24,313 nucleotides of DNA, taken from NCBI GenBank assembly GCA_039181495.1, contig JBCDCP010000036.1, positions 1 to 24,313 on the forward strand, in the 5' to 3' direction. A model generated the notes under the pieces. That model did no database searches and was not told the DNA's origin. It was given only the letters and a program-made list of their open reading frames with translations. This document shows, piece by piece, positions 1 through 9,159 of the stretch (within the stretch, counting starts at the first letter, position 1; each line of letters opens with the position of its first letter). A program made the position numbers and the translations under genes. This DNA comes from JBCDCP01 sp039181495. Lineage in GTDB: Bacteria; Pseudomonadota; Alphaproteobacteria; Rhizobiales; Tepidamorphaceae.

Positions 1-1791
1 CAAATCAAGGCCGCGCGCGTAATCTACAATCAAGAGACCAATATGGTCTATTACGAGAACGCGCGTTTTGAGTTTCTCGGCGTACCAATCGCCGTCTTGC
101 CGCGGTTTTTTCATCCAGGTCCCGGGGCAAGCCGCAAGTCAGGATTCTTGGCCCCCGAAATTTCCTATTCGAGCCGCCGCGGTTTAGGAGTGGGTACACC
201 CTATTTTTGGGTGCTAGGCGACAACAAGGACCTGACCATCACACCCGTCGGTTACACCAACCAGGGCGCAATGTTGAAGGGTCGGTACCGCCATCGATTC
301 GAGAGCGGCATGCTGAGGGTCTCGGCAGCGGGCATCCACCAGTCCGACCCGGGCGAGTTCGAACAACCGGGCAACCGGTTCAATCGCGGGATGATCGAGG
401 CAACGGGCGAGTTCGAGATCAATGAGTTCTGGAATTGGGGTTTCGATGGTTACCTGGCAACGGATTCGACCTTTGCGGGCAATTACGACCTTGATTCCGA
501 CACCGGCGGCAAAAGCCAGTTCTTCCTTACGGGCCTGAGCACACGAAACTACTTCGACGCCCGTGCGATCCATTATGACGTTCTGTCAAATCGCCGCGAC
601 TACGACAACCAGATAGCGGTCGTGCATCCGGTCGTTGATTACAACTACATATTTGGCCAATCGGTGCTCGGCGGCACGACAACGTTCAATGCGAATTTCA
701 CCAGCATTTCACGGGCCGAGGCTGATCTGGACAACAGAAACACCGCGTGTGTCGCTGGCGCTTTGTTGCCAGCTAACTGTGTGCTGACTGGTGTGCCTGG
801 CAACCAGACGCGGGGCACCGCCGAACTCGAATGGCGCGCCACGGCAAATGTTGCGAACGGCCATCTCGTGACGCCTTTCACGTCGGTTCGGGGCGATGTC
901 ATTAACCTCGACATCAACAACGACAACATTGTGCCGGTTGCCGCATTTCGTACGCTTGGTGACCGTACCGTTGGTCGCGGTATGGCTGTCGGAGGCGTCG
1001 AATGGCGCTACCCGATTCTGACTGGGTTCTCTGGTGGGCGGACCGTAATCGAGCCGATCGCGCAGATGATTGTCAGGCCTGACGAAGCCCATGCCACGAC
1101 CGTTCTGAATGAGGATGCCCAGAGCTTCGTCTTCGACGACACCAATCTGTTCAAGATCAACAAGTTCTCTGGTTACGATCGGATTGAAGGTGGTACGAGG
1201 GCCAATGTCGGCTTCAAGACCCGTACGACGTTCGACAACGGCATGGCGATCGACACAACGTTTGGTCAGTCCTATCACCTTGGCGGACAGAATTCTTTCA
1301 CACCCGGAACCGGGCTTGCGACCGACAGTTCTGATTACGTCGCAGGCGTGTATTTCTCCCCCGAGCCGGACCTGCAGTTTGCCGCCAAGGCTCGGTTTGA
1401 CGAAGCCGACTTCTCGGTCGAGCGCGCAGAGCTGCAATCCTCATTTATCAGCGGTAAAGTCAGCGGCACCGTCGGTTATGCATATGCTTCAGCGCAGCCC
1501 ACAATTGGTTTTGCGCAGGACCGCCAGGAGATATTCGGCGCTGCTCGATATCAAATTGATGATTACTGGAGCGTTCTGGCCAATGCCCGCTATGATATCG
1601 AGGGTGGGAACCCCATCTCTTATGGCGGTGGCATCACATATGATGACCTGTGCTTCAGCGCTTCGTTCACCTATGAGCGTCAGGAAGTGAGCACCGAATT
1701 CCGCGAACCGGACAATCGCTTCCTCTTCCGCTTCTCGGTTAAACATCTCGGCGATATCGGCAATGACAGGCGCCCATCACCGTTTGATTGA
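1..1791 (+). CDS. lptD: LPS-assembly protein LptD, C-terminal part (5' end outside window)
   Basis: LptD is the outer-membrane beta-barrel that, with LptE, inserts lipopolysaccharide into the outer leaflet. The frame is open from base 1, so the gene starts upstream; 596 codons are visible. The first residues (around YYENARFEFLGVPIAVLP, then SGFLAPE and GTPYFW) match the junction between the periplasmic OstA-like jellyroll and the barrel. The rest alternates short polar and aromatic strands, as in an outer-membrane barrel. One Cys sits near the C-terminus (codon 1651-1653, in DDLCFS), where LptD proteins carry disulfide cysteines. Two further Cys (codons 748-750 and 778-780) lie in what looks like an extracellular loop. 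The next gene encodes SurA, the chaperone that delivers outer-membrane barrels, a pairing shared with E. coli. The ATG at 43 is internal, not the start. Confidence 0.93.
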   Translation, partial: QIKAARVIYNQETNMVYYENARFEFLGVPIAVLPRFFHPGPGASRKSGFLAPEISYSSRRGLGVGTPYFWVLGDNKDLTITPVGYTNQGAMLKGRYRHRFESGMLRVSAAGIHQSDPGEFEQPGNRFNRGMIEATGEFEINEFWNWGFDGYLATDSTFAGNYDLDSDTGGKSQFFLTGLSTRNYFDARAIHYDVLSNRRDYDNQIAVVHPVVDYNYIFGQSVLGGTTTFNANFTSISRAEADLDNRNTACVAGALLPANCVLTGVPGNQTRGTAELEWRATANVANGHLVTPFTSVRGDVINLDINNDNIVPVAAFRTLGDRTVGRGMAVGGVEWRYPILTGFSGGRTVIEPIAQMIVRPDEAHATTVLNEDAQSFVFDDTNLFKINKFSGYDRIEGGTRANVGFKTRTTFDNGMAIDTTFGQSYHLGGQNSFTPGTGLATDSSDYVAGVYFSPEPDLQFAAKARFDEADFSVERAELQSSFISGKVSGTVGYAYASAQPTIGFAQDRQEIFGAARYQIDDYWSVLANARYDIEGGNPISYGGGITYDDLCFSASFTYERQEVSTEFREPDNRFLFRFSVKHLGDIGNDRRPSPFD

Positions 1792-1924
1792 TCAAATCGG
1801 TGAAAGCACGATCGGAGCACCGGGAAACATGAATGGACCATCGTATGGCCCATTTGAATGTGTATCGATCCACCGTAGGATCTGGTCCTGGCGCAAAGCG
1901 TGGATAACAAGAGCGTAGCTTGGA

Positions 1925-2863
1925 ATGATGATACGCGGATTGTTTGCGGCTCTGATGGTTGGTGGCTTCCTGATCGCCGCGGCGAACGACATGCCTGCTC
2001 ATGCTCAGACCAAGGTCGTTGCCCTGGTCAACGATGAACCGCTAACGAATTTTCAGGTCAATGCCAGGGCTAAATTCATGTCGGTCACCTCGCGCCGACC
2101 AAATAACGACGCCCTGCGCGACTCAGCACTAGAGGAACTTATCGAAGAACAGCTCAAACTGCAGGAAGCCAAACGTTTGGGTATCGAGGTTGAAGAAGGG
2201 TCGATTGACAGTGCCTTTGGCCGCATGGCCCAGCGCATGGATATGAATGGAAGCCAACTGTCGCAGGCGCTTCGTTCTGCAGGGGTCGATCCCAATACAC
2301 TCAAGCGTCGAATTCGGTCTGATCTGGCCTGGCGGCAGGTTGTCCAGTCACGCTTCCGCCAGGAAGTGCGGATCCGCGAGCAGGATGTCATCAATGCTAT
2401 GGGGACGGCTGGCGCCGGATCTGATGCGCCGCAAACCTCTACCGAGTACGAGTTGCAGCAGGTTGTGGTGATCGTGCCCCAATCGGCGGGCGAAGCCGAA
2501 AAAGAAAGGCGTCGAGGTATTGCCGATCAGTTTCGCACCCGGTTTTCGGGCTGCGGCAGCACCCAGGCGCTGGTGCAGCAGTATCGCGATGTCGTCTTTC
2601 GGGCGTTGGGAAGGCGAACCAGCACCCAGTTTGGTGATGCCGACATAGAATACCTCAATGCCATTCCAGTTGGCGGACTGGGTGAACCGCGAGATAGACC
2701 GACTGGCTTTGAAATGGTCGCGGTGTGCAACAAACGCGAAATCGAAGACGACACCGCGCAACGGCAACAGGCGCAAAACCAGTTGATGAGTGAACGCGGC
2801 AATATTCTCGCCCGGCGCCTGTTGATCGACCTGCAGCAGAGCGCGATCATAGATCGTCGTTGA
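1925..2863 (+). CDS. surA: periplasmic chaperone / peptidyl-prolyl isomerase, SurA family
   Basis: This 312-residue protein has a signal peptide: MMIRGLF, a hydrophobic stretch, and likely cleavage after AHA at about residue 27. After it comes the SurA N-terminal signature VVALVNDEPLTNFQV, then a helical chaperone domain with DSALEELIEEQLKLQEAKR. Residues from about 165 on form one degenerate parvulin-like domain ending near GFEMVAVCNKRE, with Cys pairs that could form a disulfide. E. coli SurA is longer (about 430 residues, two parvulin domains), so this is the short alphaproteobacterial form. The role is delivery of outer-membrane proteins in the periplasm. It follows lptD after 133 bp. The start is uncertain by one codon (ATG at 1925 or 1928), since the only Shine-Dalgarno-like bases (GGA) lie very close. 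A weak promoter-like pair (TTGAAT 1854-1859, TAGGAT 1876-1881) precedes it. Confidence 0.88.
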   Translation: MMIRGLFAALMVGGFLIAAANDMPAHAQTKVVALVNDEPLTNFQVNARAKFMSVTSRRPNNDALRDSALEELIEEQLKLQEAKRLGIEVEEGSIDSAFGRMAQRMDMNGSQLSQALRSAGVDPNTLKRRIRSDLAWRQVVQSRFRQEVRIREQDVINAMGTAGAGSDAPQTSTEYELQQVVVIVPQSAGEAEKERRRGIADQFRTRFSGCGSTQALVQQYRDVVFRALGRRTSTQFGDADIEYLNAIPVGGLGEPRDRPTGFEMVAVCNKREIEDDTAQRQQAQNQLMSERGNILARRLLIDLQQSAIIDRR

Positions 2864-2904
2864 GCCCGGTGCGCGACGCGCACATTGCAGGCGCACTGCC
2901 GATC

Positions 2905-3954
2905 ATGCCGAACCTCACATTGAAACCAATCGTGCTGAGCATGGGCGAACCCGCCGGTATTGGGCCGGATCTGATCAGCATGCTCAGCCGCACTGAAGCT
3001 GCGGCGAAATTGCCATCGATCATCGTTACCGGCGACCACGCAGTGATATCTGCGCGCAGTAATGAACTGACCGGTAGTTCAGATTCATTCGTGAAGTGTG
3101 CCAGCGCCACCGAGGCTCTTGAGGTTGTCGGTCAGCCATCGAAACTGCCAATTCTTGAAGCGAGTTGTTGTGTGTCCAAGGTCATTGCGGGGCAGCCCGA
3201 TCCCGCCAATGCTCCAGTCGTGATCGGAGCTATTGATCTTGGCCTTCAAATGATCCGCGATGGGCAGGCATCGGCGCTGGTTACCAACCCAATCCAGAAA
3301 GAAACGCTGTACGCGGCAGATTTCGCCTTTCCTGGACACACTGAGTATCTCGCGGAACAGGCAACCCGTATCTTTGAACAGAGCTGCCGCCCTGTGATGA
3401 TGATCCACACGCCCGATCTCCGCACCATTCCAATCACGATCCATATCCCGTTGCGCGAAGTGCCAACGACCCTGACCACGACACTCATTATCGAGACCTG
3501 CCGTGTTGCCGCCCGGGATCTGGCTGACCGTTTCGGGATCGGGAAGCCAAGGCTTGCCGTTGCCGGCCTGAATCCGCATGCGGGCGAAGGCGGCACAATT
3601 GGGACGGAAGACCAAGACATCATCGCGCCGGCGGTGTCGCAGCTCTTGACCGAAGGCGTGGACATTCGAGGACCACTACCTGCCGACACCATGTTCCATG
3701 CGGTGGCGCGCCGGAGATACGACGTGGCGATTTGCATGTATCATGATCAGGCGCTGATACCGGCCAAGGCGCTTGGTTTCGATGTCGGCGTCAACGCAAC
3801 GCTTGGCCTGCCCTTCATCAGGACATCACCTGATCACGGCACCGGCCTCGACATTGCCGGCACCGGGAAAGCACGCCCTGATAGCCTGTTTGCGGCAATC
3901 CGACTGGCTTCAGACATGGCTTCGCGCTCCCAACACTCTTTTCACAATGCCTAA
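2905..3954 (+). CDS. pdxA: 4-hydroxythreonine-4-phosphate dehydrogenase PdxA
   Basis: PdxA oxidises 4-phosphohydroxy-L-threonine in the DXP-dependent pathway to pyridoxal phosphate, using NAD(P)+ and a divalent metal. The protein (349 residues from the ATG at 2905) starts with the typical LSMGEPAGIGPDL. The three metal-binding histidines of the family are present: His180 in TIHIPLRE, His225 in GLNPHAGEGG and His280 in MYHDQAL. Also present are the substrate-binding FPGHTEY (His145) and the C-terminal LGLPFIRTSPDHGTG. A longer version starting with TTG at 2860 would overlap the surA stop and add 15 residues. I prefer the ATG because it gives the usual short lead before MGEPAG, although neither start has a strong Shine-Dalgarno. 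Its end overlaps the start of rsmA by 8 bp, so the two are probably translationally coupled. Confidence 0.93.
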   Translation: MPNLTLKPIVLSMGEPAGIGPDLISMLSRTEAAAKLPSIIVTGDHAVISARSNELTGSSDSFVKCASATEALEVVGQPSKLPILEASCCVSKVIAGQPDPANAPVVIGAIDLGLQMIRDGQASALVTNPIQKETLYAADFAFPGHTEYLAEQATRIFEQSCRPVMMIHTPDLRTIPITIHIPLREVPTTLTTTLIIETCRVAARDLADRFGIGKPRLAVAGLNPHAGEGGTIGTEDQDIIAPAVSQLLTEGVDIRGPLPADTMFHAVARRRYDVAICMYHDQALIPAKALGFDVGVNATLGLPFIRTSPDHGTGLDIAGTGKARPDSLFAAIRLASDMASRSQHSFHNA

Positions 3955-4843
3955 GGCAGGTGCCGCACCACCTGCGGTGGACGGCCTTCCCCCCTTGCGC
4001 TCGGTCATTTCTCACCATGGTTTGAGAGCCCAGCGCAGTCTCGGGCAGAACTTCCTTCTCGATCTCAACCTGACGGGACGCATTGCCCGTGCAGCCGGGC
4101 CACTGGAAGGCGTTACCGCCCTTGAGATAGGACCTGGACCAGGTGGGCTCACCCGCGCATTGCTGCACGAAGGCGCCGAGAGGGTTGTGGCGATCGAACG
4201 TGATCACCGTTGCCTCAATGCTCTTGCCGAGATTCAAACGCATTACGCAGGACGGCTCTCGATCCATGAAGGCGATGCGCTCGCGATCGATCATCGACAA
4301 CTGCTTGAACAGAACGGTCTTGACCGAACAAGCGGCCAGGACGTGCGGATCGTTGCCAACCTGCCCTACAACATCGCCACACCACTTCTGACCGGCTGGT
4401 TGTCGGGGGCCGATTGGCCACCGTTCTTCAGCCGATTGGTGCTGATGTTTCAACGAGAAGTAGCCGACCGCATCATTGCCCGACCAGGCGACGCATTCTA
4501 TGGCCGGCTTTCAGTCCTCTGCGGCTGGCGCAGTGTTTCGCGCCGGCTGTTCGATATATCGCCGCAATCCTTCACGCCGCCGCCGAAGGTTACCTCGACC
4601 GTTGTCGAACTGATCCCAAAACCGAAGCCGCTTCCATGCGCCCTGCCAGATCTGGAGGCTGTGACACGTGCGGCGTTCGGACAGCGGCGAAAAATGCTGC
4701 GCGCGAGCCTGAAGGGCTTAGGAGTCAATGTTGGCGAATTGCTCAAGCTCGCCGATCTCGACGGCACATCGCGTGCCGAAGAAATCTCCATTGAGGGTTT
4801 TGTCGACCTCGCCAATGGCTTCCGCAGCCTTCAAGAGTCTTAG
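3947..4843 (+). CDS. rsmA: 16S rRNA (adenine1518-N6/adenine1519-N6)-dimethyltransferase RsmA (KsgA)
   Basis: RsmA transfers four methyl groups from S-adenosylmethionine to two adjacent adenosines in helix 45 of 16S rRNA during late 30S assembly. The 298-residue product shows LGQNFLLDLNL near residue 32, the SAM-binding motif I ALEIGPGPGGLT, the acidic motif around VVAIERD, the catalytic motif IV NLPYNIATPLL, and FTPPPKVTSTVVEL towards the C-terminus. The chosen ATG (3947) overlaps the last 8 bases of pdxA. There is no clear Shine-Dalgarno, which fits coupled translation. The frame is open further upstream to 3773, but that would lie deep inside pdxA and lacks family similarity. The gene ends 20 bp from the convergent end of gmk, with no obvious terminator between. 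Confidence 0.94.
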   Translation: MPKAGAAPPAVDGLPPLRSVISHHGLRAQRSLGQNFLLDLNLTGRIARAAGPLEGVTALEIGPGPGGLTRALLHEGAERVVAIERDHRCLNALAEIQTHYAGRLSIHEGDALAIDHRQLLEQNGLDRTSGQDVRIVANLPYNIATPLLTGWLSGADWPPFFSRLVLMFQREVADRIIARPGDAFYGRLSVLCGWRSVSRRLFDISPQSFTPPPKVTSTVVELIPKPKPLPCALPDLEAVTRAAFGQRRKMLRASLKGLGVNVGELLKLADLDGTSRAEEISIEGFVDLANGFRSLQES

Positions 4844-4863
4844 CCGATGGCAGGACGATGATG

Positions 4864-5541
4864 TCAGGACAGATCGTCAATCAAGCTATCGACGAAGGCC
4901 GCAATTCCAGCTTTATCGGTCCGTCGAAGGCGTTCAGCCTGCAGGATGGCCCGCACTGCGGTTACCGCCCGTTCCATATCGTCGTTGACTAGAACGACTG
5001 AATAGTCGCCCCAGTGTTCCATCTCGGTGCAAGCGTTGCGCAGGCGACGTTGAATGACCTCGTCGCTGTCCTCGGCGCGACGTTCAAGCCGTTGGCGTAG
5101 CGCGTCAGCGCTGGGCGGCAATATGAACACGCTGACGACGTCGTCGGGCATCTGCTGCCGGATCTGGTCTGTGCCCTGCCAATCGATGTCGAACAGCACA
5201 TCGATGCCTTCGTCCAACAGTTTTTCCACCCTCTCTCTGGGCGTTGCGTAGAGGTTGCCATGTACCTCTGCCCATTCGAGGAATTGCCGGGAATCACGTT
5301 TGGCTTCGAAATCACCACGGCTCAGAAAGTCGTAGTGAACCCCATCGACCTCGCTGGGCCGTTTTTCGCGCGTCGTGGCCGAAATCGACAACACCAGGCC
5401 GCCGGGATTGGACTTGGCCTCCTGGTCCATGAGGGCACGTGAGATAGTGGTTTTTCCCGCACCAGAGGGCGACGACAAAACCAGCATGAGCCCGCGACGC
5501 GGGAATGGTTCAATTGAGCCTGACGATGACGAGCTTTGCAT
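4864..5541 (-). CDS. gmk: guanylate kinase
   Basis: Gmk phosphorylates GMP to GDP with ATP and is needed for GTP, dGTP and (p)ppGpp pools. The 225-residue protein has the P-loop SSPSGAGKTT at about residues 24-33, the GMP-binding TTREKRPSEVDGVHYDF segment, FLEWAEVHGNLYATP, and the lid/core sequence DVLFDIDWQGTDQIR. E. coli Gmk has 207 residues; the extra length is a Ser-rich N-terminal lead ahead of RRGLMLVLS. ATG 5541 is the only ATG before the P-loop other than the internal Met19, and an in-frame stop lies at 5593-5595. No Shine-Dalgarno is visible (the upstream bases are CT-rich), so the start is less certain than the identity. It follows yicC after 51 bp on the same strand and is probably the last gene of that transcript. 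Confidence 0.94.
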   Translation of the reverse strand: MQSSSSSGSIEPFPRRGLMLVLSSPSGAGKTTISRALMDQEAKSNPGGLVLSISATTREKRPSEVDGVHYDFLSRGDFEAKRDSRQFLEWAEVHGNLYATPRERVEKLLDEGIDVLFDIDWQGTDQIRQQMPDDVVSVFILPPSADALRQRLERRAEDSDEVIQRRLRNACTEMEHWGDYSVVLVNDDMERAVTAVRAILQAERLRRTDKAGIAAFVDSLIDDLS

Positions 5542-5592
5542 GCAGAGGAGCCAAACGAAGCCAGAGATTGGCGGTATTGCGGCTGACGCCGA

Positions 5593-6501
5593 TCACGCGA
5601 TGTTCTGCACCTGCTCGCGCAACTGATCAATGGTTCCCTTCAGGCGAAGACCAATCCGGGTCAATGCGATGTCGCCGGACTTGGAACAGATCGTGTTGGC
5701 CTCGCGATTGAATTCCTGCGCCAGGAAATTCAGATCGCGCCCTACAGCACCGCCTTTGCCAAGCAAATCCCGCGCAGCCTCCACATGGGCAAACAATCGG
5801 TCGACTTCTTCGCGAATGTCAGCTTTTGACGCCAGCAACACTGCTTCATGATGCAGTCTGTCCGGATCAAGTGCCTGGTCGGTCTCCAGTAGCTCAGCGA
5901 CGCTCTTCTTGAGGCGGATGGCAATCGCTTCCGGCGAACGTGATGGCAATGCGTCGGCCTCGCCGGTTGCAGTGTCTATGTCGCTCAAGAGACCAGATAG
6001 CGTTTCACCAAGCGCAGCGCCCTCGCTGCACCTCGAAGCCACAAGCCCTTGCAAAGCCTCGTCAAATGCGTCTGACAGGGCCTGTCGGCGTTGTTCGTCT
6101 TCTTCCGGGTCCGGCGTTGTGGAGGCCGTTTCCAGAACGCCCCTCACCGCCAGAAGAGCTTCTGTGGATGGCGGTTCACCACCGACTTCTGCGCGAATAG
6201 CTTCTGAAGCTGCGATGACCGCGGCCAACACATCACGGTTCAGGGTCAGCTGAGGGGCCTCGTCAGCGGCGTCGCGCAGACTGAGATTGACAGACACCGA
6301 CCCTCTCGCAAGTGCCTTGCCGAGCCTTTCCCGCAAAGACTGTTCCAGTGGCTCGGCCAGGGTCGGCAGGCGCATCTTAAGATCAAGGCCACGGCCATTG
6401 ACCGAACGGAGTGTCCAGGAAAAGGCCGCACCGTTGCTTAGTTGGCCGTCGGCCGCGCCAAAGCCGGTCATGCTCTGGATCGTCTGAGCGGCTTTAGCCA
6501 T
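5593..6501 (-). CDS. yicC: YicC family endoribonuclease-like protein
   Basis: The 302-residue protein begins with SMTGFGAADG and has LRSVNGRGLDLKMRLP, the N-terminal YicC signature. It ends with RDLNFLAQEFNREANTI and LREQVQNIA, the DUF1732 signature. E. coli YicC and its relatives are reported as endoribonucleases involved in small-RNA turnover; the exact substrate here is unknown. I chose the ATG at 6501 because GGAA lies seven bases upstream. A TTG four codons earlier (6513) would put the start before that site. yicC lies directly before gmk on the same strand, a very common pairing in bacteria, and starts 33 bp after mltG ends, so mltG-yicC-gmk look co-transcribed. Confidence 0.92.
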   Translation of the reverse strand: MAKAAQTIQSMTGFGAADGQLSNGAAFSWTLRSVNGRGLDLKMRLPTLAEPLEQSLRERLGKALARGSVSVNLSLRDAADEAPQLTLNRDVLAAVIAASEAIRAEVGGEPPSTEALLAVRGVLETASTTPDPEEDEQRRQALSDAFDEALQGLVASRCSEGAALGETLSGLLSDIDTATGEADALPSRSPEAIAIRLKKSVAELLETDQALDPDRLHHEAVLLASKADIREEVDRLFAHVEAARDLLGKGGAVGRDLNFLAQEFNREANTICSKSGDIALTRIGLRLKGTIDQLREQVQNIA

Positions 6502-6534
6502 TCGTGGTTCCAATCAAACTGGGAAGGTGTGCGG

Positions 6535-7686
6535 CTATTGGGACGTCTGTGAGGATTCGTCGCCAGCGGCTGTGGCGGCTTCGCGCTGGCGCTCAATCTT
6601 GCGCCACTCGGCGACGTTGCGGTTGTGGTCTTCAAGGGTCGTTGCAAAGGCGTGCCCGCCGGTGCCATCCGCGACGAAGAACAACGCATCTGTCTCTTCT
6701 GGCTGCGCAACGGCCTCAAGAGCCGCGCGCCCGACATTGGCAATGGGTCCGGGTGGCAAACGGTCGATCTGGTAGGTGTTGTAGGGATTGTCCGGTGCAT
6801 CGAGTTCGGATCGCAGAATGATTCGCGGCCTAACCCAGGCGTCGCCTCCATATAGTCCGTAGAGAATTGTCGGGTCCGACTGCAGCTTCATGCCGCGATT
6901 GAGACGATTGATGAACACGCCCGCCACCTTTGGCCGTTCTTCTGCCTTCCCCGTTTCCTTCTCAACGATGGATGCCAAGATCAGCAATTCGCGCGGGTTC
7001 TCCAGCGGCAGTCCAGGAGCGCGATTGGCCCAGGCCTCCTCCAGTGCATTTTCCTTGGCCTGCACCATTTGCCGGACAACCTGGTCCCGTGTGGTGCCCC
7101 GCGAGAACTTGTAAGTCTCGGGCATCAACTCGCCTTCGACTGGCGTCAGAGTGACCTCGCCGGCAAGGATCGGATGCTCTTCGACAAGTCTCAGAATCTG
7201 CTGCGTCGTGAGTCCCTCGGGCACGGTAAGGCGATGCAGGATCGCTCGCCCTTCAGCGAGCCTATCCATCACGTCACTCATGCTCGCGCGGGCGGGAAAG
7301 ATGAATTCGCCAGCCTGCAATTTGCCCTGGGCCTTGTAGGCCAACACACCGCCAATGAAGATCCACGGTGACGCGATGACGCCTTCTCGGTGCAGTGTTT
7401 CGGCAATGGTGCGCACACCCTGGCCGCGCGGGATCATCACCGCGCGTTCCTCGGTAAGCGGGCCTTCAGCGGTGAAACTGATCTGGCCGTAGCCGAGCAG
7501 TGCGCCGAACGCGATTGCAAGGACAACAAGCAGTGTGAAGAGTCCGGACAACACGCTGACAAATGTCGACCTGCGGCGACGACGACGAGGCGGTCTTTCG
7601 CCACGATCAGCACCATGGCCGTGTCCGGATCCGTTTGACTCACGGTAGTAGCCCTGTTCGGGATCATCATAGTCGCGTTGCGACAC
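6535..7686 (-). CDS. mltG: endolytic murein transglycosylase MltG
   Basis: MltG (YceG-like) is an inner-membrane lytic transglycosylase that cuts nascent glycan strands and is thought to set their length. After an acidic N-terminus and an Arg-rich stretch there is one membrane helix (around FVSVLSGLFTLLVVLAIAF), then a LysM-like segment, and the catalytic region LASIVEKETG, with the family's essential Glu, followed by RPKVAGVFINRLNRGM, SDPTILYGL and NPYNTYQIDRLPPGPI. I start the gene at GTG 7686 because AGGAG lies seven bases upstream at 7694-7698; the TTG at 7716 lies before that site. This gives 383 residues. It sits between fabF (187 bp upstream) and yicC. The gap to fabF shows no clear promoter or terminator. 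Confidence 0.92.
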   Translation of the reverse strand: MSQRDYDDPEQGYYRESNGSGHGHGADRGERPPRRRRRRSTFVSVLSGLFTLLVVLAIAFGALLGYGQISFTAEGPLTEERAVMIPRGQGVRTIAETLHREGVIASPWIFIGGVLAYKAQGKLQAGEFIFPARASMSDVMDRLAEGRAILHRLTVPEGLTTQQILRLVEEHPILAGEVTLTPVEGELMPETYKFSRGTTRDQVVRQMVQAKENALEEAWANRAPGLPLENPRELLILASIVEKETGKAEERPKVAGVFINRLNRGMKLQSDPTILYGLYGGDAWVRPRIILRSELDAPDNPYNTYQIDRLPPGPIANVGRAALEAVAQPEETDALFFVADGTGGHAFATTLEDHNRNVAEWRKIERQREAATAAGDESSQTSQ

Positions 7687-7873
7687 GTGAATTCTCCTGT
7701 TTCCACCGTCGGTCAATCGGCTGTGAGAGGTCTTACCAAGACGCCCCGACTTCCAAGATACGTTGCGAGCACTGGCAGCCGATTATGGCAAAAACGCGCG
7801 ACGACCCAAGCTCACAAACATGCCAGATCTGCAGTCAATTCACGACACACCACTGGCCGGTTCCCTACGAGCC

Positions 7874-9139
7874 TCAGTTCACGCGACGCATGATGAGGGA
7901 GGCATTGGTCCCCCCGAACCCGAATGAATTCGAAAGTGCGACATTGATCTCTTTGTCGCGCGGCGCATGCGGAACCAGATCGATCTCGGTCTCCACCGAG
8001 GGATTGTCGAGGTTCAGCGTCGGTGGCGCCACGCCGTCGCGAATAGCCAAGAGCGAGAAGATTGCCTCAACAGCGCCAGCAGCGCCCAACAGATGGCCGA
8101 TGGCCGATTTGGTCGATGACATTGTGATATTGGCGGCGTTGTTGCCCACGAGGCGCTCAACCGCACGCAATTCGATTTCATCACCGAGCGGTGTCGATGT
8201 TCCATGGGCATTGATGTAGTCGATGTCTCCGGCGTCAATCCCAGCGCGGTTGAGCGCCATAGTCATGCACCGGTATGCGCCATCGCCATCTTCGGCGGGT
8301 GCAGTCACGTGATGGGCATCACCCGATAGACCGTAACCGATGATCTCACCATAAATCTTGGCACCACGTGCCTTGGCGTGATCATAGTCCTCAAGGACGA
8401 CGATGCCTGCCCCCTCTCCCATCACGAAGCCATCGCGGTCCCGGTCATAGGGGCGAGAGGCCCTGGTGGGCTCGTCGTTGAAGTTCGTCGACAGCGCGCG
8501 ACAGGCTGCAAAGCCGGCGATCCCGATGCGGCTTACCGCGCCTTCTGTGCCACCCGCCACCATAACGTCCGCATCACCCAGAGCGATCATCCGTGCCGCA
8601 TCGCCGATGGCATGAGCCCCGGTTGAACAAGCCGTCACGACCGACGAATTTGGACCTTTGAGACCGTGTTTGATCGAGATCTGACCGGATGCAAGATTGA
8701 TCAGACAGCTGGGGATAAAGAACGGGCTCAGCCGGCGCGGCCCCTTTTCTTCAATCACCATCGTGGCGCTCTGGATGCCCATCAGGCCACCGATACCGGA
8801 CCCGACCAAGACGCCGGTCCGCACCTGTTCGTCATAGGACTGAGGCTTCCAGCCAGAATCGTGCAACGCTTCGTCAGCAGCAGCCATCGCAAGCACGATG
8901 AAGCGGTCAACTTTGCGCTGTTCCTTCGGCGCCATGTAGTCGTCGGGGTTGAACGTATCGTTCGTCCCGTCGCCGAACGGGACGGGACAGGCAATCTTGG
9001 CGGGGATATCGGAAACGTCAAAGTCGGTGACCTGCACGGCCCCGCTGTCGCCAGCAAGGATGCGTTGCCATGTGCGCTCAAAACCCATGGCAAGCGGGGA
9101 CACCATCCCCATTCCAGTCACGACCACACGTCGGAACAT
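7874..9139 (-). CDS. fabF: beta-ketoacyl-ACP synthase II FabF
   Basis: FabF condenses malonyl-ACP with acyl-ACP to elongate fatty acids in the cytosol. The 421-residue sequence has the Cys-His-His triad of elongating ketoacyl synthases: Cys171 in VVTACSTGAHAIG, His312 in NAHGTSTPLGD and His349 in SAIGHLLGAAGAVE. The C-terminal glycine-rich SNSFGFGGTNAS is also present. The length fits FabF. It starts 80 bp after acpP on the same strand, behind a terminator-like hairpin, which would let acpP be made in excess over fabF. The ATG at 9139 begins the usual FRRVVVTGMGMVSPL; the Shine-Dalgarno is weak (an AGG about a dozen bases upstream). Confidence 0.96.
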   Translation of the reverse strand: MFRRVVVTGMGMVSPLAMGFERTWQRILAGDSGAVQVTDFDVSDIPAKIACPVPFGDGTNDTFNPDDYMAPKEQRKVDRFIVLAMAAADEALHDSGWKPQSYDEQVRTGVLVGSGIGGLMGIQSATMVIEEKGPRRLSPFFIPSCLINLASGQISIKHGLKGPNSSVVTACSTGAHAIGDAARMIALGDADVMVAGGTEGAVSRIGIAGFAACRALSTNFNDEPTRASRPYDRDRDGFVMGEGAGIVVLEDYDHAKARGAKIYGEIIGYGLSGDAHHVTAPAEDGDGAYRCMTMALNRAGIDAGDIDYINAHGTSTPLGDEIELRAVERLVGNNAANITMSSTKSAIGHLLGAAGAVEAIFSLLAIRDGVAPPTLNLDNPSVETEIDLVPHAPRDKEINVALSNSFGFGGTNASLIMRRVN

Positions 9140-9159
9140 TATCGTTGTTGGCCTGTCAC

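Noticed and set aside
1854..1881. Promoter ahead of surA (TTGAAT, 16 bases, TAGGAT)
   Set aside because: The boxes are weak and the spacing off optimum; surA may simply be read from the lptD transcript.
1899..1907. A DnaA-box-like sequence (TTATCCACG on the minus strand)
   Set aside because: It is a single eight-of-nine match with no cluster of further boxes or AT-rich region, so there is no case for an origin.
2860..2904. TTG start for pdxA overlapping the surA stop
   Set aside because: It adds 15 residues not typical of the family; the ATG at 2905 gives the usual length, though the TTG cannot be fully excluded.
7687..7716. Upstream TTG start for mltG
   Set aside because: The strong AGGAG at 7694-7698 points to GTG 7686, and the extra residues would be coded across that site.
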